NCBI GenBank assembly: GCA_026874595.1
Contig: CM049321.1
Location: 10,835,979 to 10,899,978 of the forward strand
DNA from: Sipunculus nudus
Taxonomy: Eukaryota > Annelida > Sipuncula > Golfingiida > Sipunculidae
Reading direction: 5' to 3'
DNA: 64,000 bases
The position numbers and the translations under genes were made by a program. The notes below the pieces were generated by a model. That model made no database searches. It worked only from the letters and a program-made list of their open reading frames with translations, and was not told the DNA's origin. The stretch's first letter is position 1; each line of letters opens with the position of its first letter. Shown here piece after piece: positions 57,871 through 64,000 of this stretch.

Positions 57871-58235
57871 GAGAGGAAAGGTCCGAGGTCAAGGCCAATT
57901 GGTTAGGCACCAGTTCACATATGACCCGATAATTTGTGTAAGTTTCGGAAAAATCCGTCCAGTAGTCTCAGAGGAGTTCTCCGGAAACGAACGCGGCGGC
58001 GGCGGCGGCAACGGAACCCGCAAAAAACACAGCATCCGAAAAACTTCGTTTTGGCGGATACAATTAACACAAGAGGGTGCTGATGAGCAATAGCGCTGTA
58101 CCGTAATTAATAATGAAGACATATCATATGCTGGATTTAACCCTATTTTTTTTCTATTAAGGTAGCATCCCTTGTAAAATTCGTTAAATTTAAAATCGGT
58201 TCAAAAGCTGTTGGATACATATTAGACCCAATATA

Positions 58236-58238
<3 letters not shown>

Positions 58239-58306
<68 letters not shown>
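58239..58306. repeat. (TA)n microsatellite
   Basis: A perfect TA alternation, read directly. Confidence 0.95.
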
Positions 58307-58310
<4 letters not shown>

Positions 58311-58362
58311 CAAACCTGGTAAAGAGCCTTCTCTAATGGTTTCAATATAAACGAAATTTGCA

Positions 58363-58864
58363 TTTATTTTCATATTAAATTTTAACTTTTTTTTAAACGG
58401 CAGATGTGTGACACTTTTTTTATCCAAACACATAATTTGCGCTGTGCTTTTAATAGCGAGGTCAAATATTACAATTATTACTGTATGATATATGGGAGCC
58501 CCTATAAAAAAACAAGTGTTTTAAACCTACGTCAATTTTAATAAGTGTATATAGGCTTTAGAAAATATTCACTAAAGAGGGGTCAGCTGGGACAAAGTAT
58601 AGGGGTGATGAGTGACTCTGCTTTGGGTGAAGTAGGACATTACTGATACTGGTGTAAATCGACAACTCGTGTTCGTTAATCTGAAAGAAAAAGACATGCT
58701 TTATTTCTCACATTTCTGTTCAGGATTTTTACATTTCAGTTTATTTCCTAAATATTTCAATCATTCAGATAGCTCCAAACACCTATTCAAAATGCTTAAA
58801 AAGTTTTTTCTAAGCTATCTTAATATTCTGGAATTGTTTTTTCACATTAATAGTGAAATATGTT
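58363..58864 (+). repeat. 502-bp tandem duplication, copy 1
   Basis: TTTATTTTCATATTAAATTT through AATAGTGAAATATGTTT, immediately repeated. It contains a 72-codon open frame that reappears in copy 2; with no domain or splice support, the frame is not called a gene. Confidence 0.95.
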
Positions 58865-59366
58865 TTTATTTTCATATTAAATTTTAACTTTTTTTTAAAC
58901 GGCAGATGTGTGACACTTTTTTTATCCAAACACATAATTTGCGCTGTGCTTTTAATAGCGAGGTCAAATATTACAATTATTACTGTATGATATATGGGAG
59001 CCCCTATAAAAAAACAAGTGTTTTAAACCTACGTCAATTTTAATAAGTGTATATAGGCTTTAGAAAATATTCACTAAAGAGGGGTCAGCTGGGACAAAGT
59101 ATAGGGGTGATGAGTGACTCTGCTTTGGGTGAAGTAGGACATTACTGATACTGGTGTAAATCGACAACTCGTGTTCGTTAATCTGAAAGAAAAAGACATG
59201 CTTTATTTCTCACATTTCTGTTCAGGATTTTTACATTTCAGTTTATTTCCTAAATATTTCAATCATTCAGATAGCTCCAAACACCTATTCAAAATGCTTA
59301 AAAAGTTTTTTCTAAGCTATCATAATATTCTGGAATTGTTTTTTCACATTAATAGTGAAATATGTT
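58865..59366 (+). repeat. 502-bp tandem duplication, copy 2
   Basis: Nearly identical to copy 1; one visible change is CTATCTTAATATT versus CTATCATAATATT. The sequence departs at AGAGCTCGAC. Confidence 0.95.
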
Positions 59367-62110
59367 TTTTAGAGCTCGACATTTATGACCTTTCAGTGTT
59401 CCTTTAGCACTTGATAAGTAGTAATTCAGTTTAAAAAAAAATATGTGACATAGTGCCAAGAATTCCTTAAATTCTTCACAACCACTAAATTGATATATAT
59501 ATAATAAATTCAAAATATTTCGCTTATTTTTAAAAAAGTTATATAAGTAAATTAATGCTATAGCTTTGACTAAATATTTCAATGTTCAATAAGCACAGAA
59601 TTGTTCAAAGAATGTAATGATATTTTAATGATAACTGTTTATTCAAACATTTGTTCAGTTTGTAACATAAGTTATGCATTTTGATTCCATAAATACCTAT
59701 GTCAAGTCCTTACCCTCCCAAAGCAGTAACACTACATTTGTTCTAAACTCCTTCAATAGCAGGGTTTACATATCATCATAAGGTAATTGGTCCAAGGCCA
59801 AGAATTTCCGATCAATGAGTGCTGGATATTGCAAGTCAAGCAAAATCCGACGCTTGGTCTAAACACGCCTGTGGTAACTCCCTGGGAGCCATACAGAGCA
59901 AGCCCTACTATTGAACTATAAAGAACAGAGGTTCAGTGATTGTTTGAACAACTGTAGGATGACAAATGTGTAAGGGGTGAGTTTACTGCCAATGATCACT
60001 GGTTGTTTTCTGTATTGTAAAATGTCACCATGACATACATACACTGCCCTTTACACACGGTAACAATGGTGATCTAAACTAACACCTTCCAACCATGTTA
60101 TACTTCACTTTATCCCAGGCAATAAACAAGTGTCAAAGTGGCTTTTAATGTCACCATGATGTTTCCATAAACTACACAAATTTTATAAATGACAATAAAG
60201 AAGAAACTTTTTCAATATTTTAGATATCAAGAATCGAAAACAAATTTCAGAACATAAAAAAATCAAGACTGAAGTACTTAATTTTACATTTCACTTCCTT
60301 TGCTATCCCTGTCATTTATAAATTTCTAAAACATTTTTCTTTTACTGCATAAAGGTTAAATTTATTGATGATTAAGATAGATAAAGTCATTCCTCTAAAC
60401 AGATGTTAATTGATATAATTTCATAGTAAACAAAAACAACTTCATCTGTAGAGCAGGTCTGTTGTCACTTGTCAATGTAATGAAATACATATAAAAAAAT
60501 AACATTCCATAAAGTTATATGGCCTTTGTCATAATTTGCATGTAAACCATATATTTGTAAGTTTATTATTAATGAATCATATTATAAATTAGACTATCAT
60601 GAGTAAATTATTAAACAATAAACAGTATAAGGCTTGCACTTGTCTTTAATAAATTCTTCTGCAATAAAAATAAATATGCGGGAGAGATAGGACACCAATG
60701 GGGAGACCTCGGACATATGTCCCCCTTCTCCCTGGACCAACGTTAAAGAAAAAATGGCGGCTGTAGTAATCTCTGTTAGCACAAAGCAGGACGTTTCCTC
60801 AGTAAATATGTACATGATGTGTATATTTTAAATGATGGAGCTTAAAAGATCATTGCATCAGCTACCAAAAAAATCTAGGAAAACATTTGATTCTGTGTAA
60901 AAATAACTATTTTATGGTCAAAACTGAAATTTCACTCCACAGACTCGCCAACAATTCTTGATCAAGATTCAAACATTGGAGAGAAAAATGTGGTACATGT
61001 AATCTTATAAGTCAAGAATACTGTTCATAAATGAGGCTGTCCCTCTTCACCCTTGTCCATTTTGTTAAATATAACGTTTCTGTATCCGTACCCGTACCCT
61101 AAGCTTACCGTGTTCGGACCGCGTAAGTGGAAGCGGTTTGGCGGTTACCAATCGATCTCCAAACTTGGGGAGTTTGTATATGAGATTTCAAAAGTTATAT
61201 GTCCTCCGGTATATTAAGTTGATTATTATTAACATTTTAAAAATGTTGGCCAGGTTATTATAGGACATTTAACTACCTATGACAAAATCTATAACAGAAT
61301 AGGTATTTGGGTATTACATTAGTTCTTAAAATTTTTACTGTTTTTATTTTAATCATCAAAACTGGTATGATTTCTTCATCAAAAGTGCCCCATATTCCTA
61401 AGCCGTAATAAGTTTTTATTTTTAAGTGTGACTTTTCAGTTTTCACACATTCTGAGCTACAGCGAACACTTTGGCCGTCGTCGGTCCGTTAACAGTGCAC
61501 CTGAAATCTTCTAACTTAACCCATGAGGTCCATATAAAATCTCCTTGGACACTTGAATTAACATATCCTCCAAATAAAGAAGCCTGTTTGTGTACCCCAA
61601 GAATACTTAAAAATTTGATACTAAAGCTCCAGTATCTCAGTAATTAACGCATTGATTGTCATGAGTTTGCCAATACATATTTATCATAGACAGTTTCATA
61701 AGTTCCTTAAGACTGGTTGCGCCATCTGTATTTTTTTTATATTCTTCTCTATTTTTTAGACCTTTAAATGAAACAGTCTAGACATTAAGGCTCCTTTCCA
61801 TGAAAAAAAAGATCGCGCTGAATTGAGCTTTTCCACTTGCGCGTAAACGCGCACATTTCCGCGGAATCCCCCCTTCGCGAGACGTGCCTTCCAGACAACA
61901 TATCGAGCATGTTTCTGTTATGTACAATTCACTTTATGCATGTATACAATTAAAATTTCGTTATATTTGCAGGAACGCACGGTTTTTATTATGGTAGTGT
62001 GCTATTGGCGGGCGGGTGGGGATCGTATATAAGCTATATAAGAGAAGATTATTACCTACCGTAGTCGGTAATAAGATATTTGATCCCCCCCGCGCACACA
62101 TACATATGTT

Positions 62111-62116
<6 letters not shown>
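59367..62116. other. Intergenic, no gene recognised
   Basis: AT-rich with one GC-richer patch at about 61.80-62.10 kb (CGCGTAAACGCGCACATTTC and GGGCGGGTGGGG). This patch could be a promoter or a repeat end, without further support. Confidence 0.4.

Positions 62117-62163
<47 letters not shown>
62117..62163. repeat. (TA)n microsatellite
   Basis: A TA alternation, read directly. Confidence 0.95.
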
Positions 62164-62165
<2 letters not shown>

Positions 62166-62344
62166 CATGCATTAAAGTAGACAAGCAGAGCAGCAGTTAA
62201 GTATTAGTCGCCATGCATGTTGATAAAGGCCTGTGCTTGGGCGTCCTCAAGCAGACTGCATTAGCGTCCTTGACCTCCACAAGAAGCCTCACCCGCGCGT
62301 TTTTCGACACGATTTACACTGGAAGCTCACATTTCGTCAGTAAA

Positions 62345-62785
62345 TGAGCGATAACAGTGGCAAGTGGCTAACAACCAGCAGGAAAGATGACGGGCGAAGA
62401 CCCATTGCTGCAGAATATCCGAAATGATGACAGAGACATAGCTAACAGCCTCAGACAGGAACACAGTGTTAAAACCAGACAGAAGTATGACAATAGTAGC
62501 ACGTGGCTAACAACCAGCGGATGGCTAACAAAAGATGACGTTCGAGGACACATGGCTATAGATCCTAACAAATGATGTCAAACATACATCTAGCCAAACA
62601 GCCTGCCTGGAAGATATTAAACAGGAACACACTGTCAAAACCAGACGTAATTATGACACAGTTGCATGGTGCTTACAACCAGAGGGAAAGATGACGGGCC
62701 AGGACACATGGCTATCCACCATCCCAAATGATGACACACAGTACAGCTAGCAGCCTGCCTGGATGATCACAGACAGGAATATTAA
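62345..62785. repeat. Degenerate tandem repeat, 3' of ZF-3
   Basis: Units of about 140-165 bp carry GGCTAACAACCAGC (about 62366 and 62505, a variant at 62668), AGGAACACA-TGT-AAAACCAG (62458 and 62622) and GACACATGGCTAT. Related to 44.43-44.64 kb downstream of ZF-2. Confidence 0.7.
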
Positions 62786-63571
62786 TGTCTATTAAGAAGC
62801 TAAAATAAATAATAACAACAGCAATCTTAGGAACCACTTATTTATCTGTAAAACAGGGTTATACACAACGATTAAAATAAAGAATGTAACGAAAGTCTTC
62901 AATGCCTCGACTGAAGTTTAAGACTTAAACAATCATCATCATTTTTAACATTTAAACGAATCACCCTATAAACATTAACCCTAAGTTATGGGATCGCTAC
63001 TACAAAACGTTAACAGGTCTATTTTCACACCAACTTATTTCCGAGACAAAATATAAATGTTTTCCACAACAAATAACTGATGACTCTAGACGATTAATAT
63101 ACATAAAGAATACTAAAAATAATAAAAGAACCGATGTATAAAGCTTGTATGTTTGAAAATTGTTGTGTTCAAGTCATTCGAGTTGGTACAAAAATTGGCT
63201 GAACCAGGTTATCTGAGGTATCAGAATTAATTGTAGGCATGATATCCTTTAACACACCAACGCAAAAAAACTTGACAGGCATAATGAGCAGGGTTATTTT
63301 GAATTAATTTCTCTTTCACATATATATCATATATTCTAAAGAACCTCTTGAAAACACTTTTTGTTTAAATATATGCTTACAGTCTCAGCTTTCTATCTTA
63401 GTAAAAGGAAAACGTTGACACATTTCTGCACAATGCTTTGTGGTCTGAATTAATCCCTTTTGGATCCTCTCTATTCTAAGAATGATGTTCAGTGTGAAGC
63501 TTACTTTTTCAATTAGTACATTAAACCTACAAAAAGCTGCAATTTAATTTATCTGAGAGACCAGCTGAAGT
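62786..63571. other. Intergenic, 3' flank of ZF-3
   Basis: AT-rich; GGAACCACTTATTTATCTGT just after the tandem repeat resembles AAGAACCATTTTAATCC at the matching place near ZF-2. No gene was recognised. Confidence 0.35.
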
Positions 63572-63577
63572 TTTATT
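63572..63577 (-). terminator. Poly(A) signal of ZF-3
   Basis: AATAAA on the minus strand, 64 bases past the stop codon. Confidence 0.5.
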
Positions 63578-63640
63578 AAATTGTCCTATAATGTCTTTTT
63601 TTGTAATCTTCCAGTTGAAATGGAGCTTTAAATCTTTCAG

Positions 63641-64000
63641 CTAATCACATACATGACCATTTAGTTCGGCCTCGTTCTCGAGTACTTTGTCACAATATTC
63701 ACATTTGTAGGACTTTGGCTTTGCGTGTCTATTAACGTGGGTTATTAAGTGCATCTTTAAGTTGAAACCCTTGCCACATATCTCACAAATATAAGGCTTT
63801 TCACCTCTATGAACCCGCATATGGATTTTCAGGTTGGCTGCTAGCATGAAGACTTTGTCACATTGGTCACAGCTTAATGGTTTACTTGTGTGTGTCATCA
63901 CATGGTTCCTAAGTGTTACGGGATAGGAGAACCCTTGACCACAATGTTCACATATGAAGGGCTTTTCTCTGGTGTGGGCCCTCATGTGGTTTTCCAGTCT
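63641..64000 (-). CDS. C2H2 zinc-finger protein, C-terminal part (gene ZF-3, cut by the window edge)
   Basis: Open to the window edge in frame, so the 119 residues seen are only the C-terminus. The frame starts inside one finger (RLENHMRAH). Full fingers FICEHCGQGF-HVMTH, LSCDQCDKVF-HMRVH and YICEICGKGF-HVNRH follow, then the atypical last finger KCEYCDKVLE ending NGHVCD. The last ~55 residues are nearly the same as in ZF-2, including the unusual GHVCD end, while the earlier fingers differ more, especially at helix positions. Same strand as ZF-1 and ZF-2, so it is a tandem paralogue of ZF-2. The N-terminal module cannot be checked here. Confidence 0.9.
   Translation of the reverse strand, partial: RLENHMRAHTREKPFICEHCGQGFSYPVTLRNHVMTHTSKPLSCDQCDKVFMLAANLKIHMRVHRGEKPYICEICGKGFNLKMHLITHVNRHAKPKSYKCEYCDKVLENEAELNGHVCD

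Noticed and set aside
58669-59407. Two paralogous small genes of 72 and 78 codons
   Set aside because: They are the same frame in the two copies of the 502-bp duplication; no domain or transcript signal.

Overview
The window is metazoan nuclear DNA. It is AT-rich and gene-sparse, with GT-AG introns, (TA)n microsatellites, tRNA-like SINEs, MITEs, a Tigger-type transposon and C2H2 zinc-finger genes. The style of the dispersed repeats (blocks built around GTGACCTTGACCTTTGACC, and units ending in GTCAGCTGAGCTAAAA) recalls bivalve molluscs or other lophotrochozoans. That placement is inference, because no species marker is present. There are no prokaryotic features.

Layout. 0-14 kb holds no convincing host gene; it has short MITEs (59-152, 5221-5374, 6717-7037, 7457-7721), a 17-bp minisatellite (about 7.9-8.65 kb), microsatellites and a tRNA-like SINE relic. 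14.5-17 kb carries a minus-strand zinc-finger gene (12 fingers) with a decayed finger tail just past its stop. 19.97-22.45 kb is a near-perfect 1239-bp tandem duplication. 23-35.6 kb is a mosaic of dispersed and tandem repeats, including a five-unit ~289-bp array packed with nuclear-receptor half-sites. 35,622-39,413 is a complete long-TIR DNA element (323-bp TIRs, 9-bp target duplication) that carries its own TATA box, a three-exon SGNH-hydrolase-like gene with one frameshift, a poly(A) signal and an 86-bp satellite, but no recognisable transposase. 40,695-43,348 is a Tigger/pogo element with an intact DDD transposase. 45.4-47.7 kb is a second minus-strand zinc-finger gene (about 18 fingers), and 63.6-64.0 kb is the 3' end of a third, very like the second. 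53.8-55.1 kb, 57.0-57.9 kb and 58.4-59.4 kb are further repeat blocks.

How it fits together. The three zinc-finger genes share orientation; two show the same layout (5' UTR intron, one coding exon, an N-terminal module with LSLTPEQL and NEISI, then a finger array), and two share a C-terminus and a repeat on their 3' side. This is a tandem gene family inside transposon-rich DNA. The most unusual items are the SGNH-bearing long-TIR element and the repeat family that spreads direct repeats of TGACCT (DR0/DR1/DR2 spacing). The work was by eye: identities, copy numbers and family assignments should be read as visual estimates.
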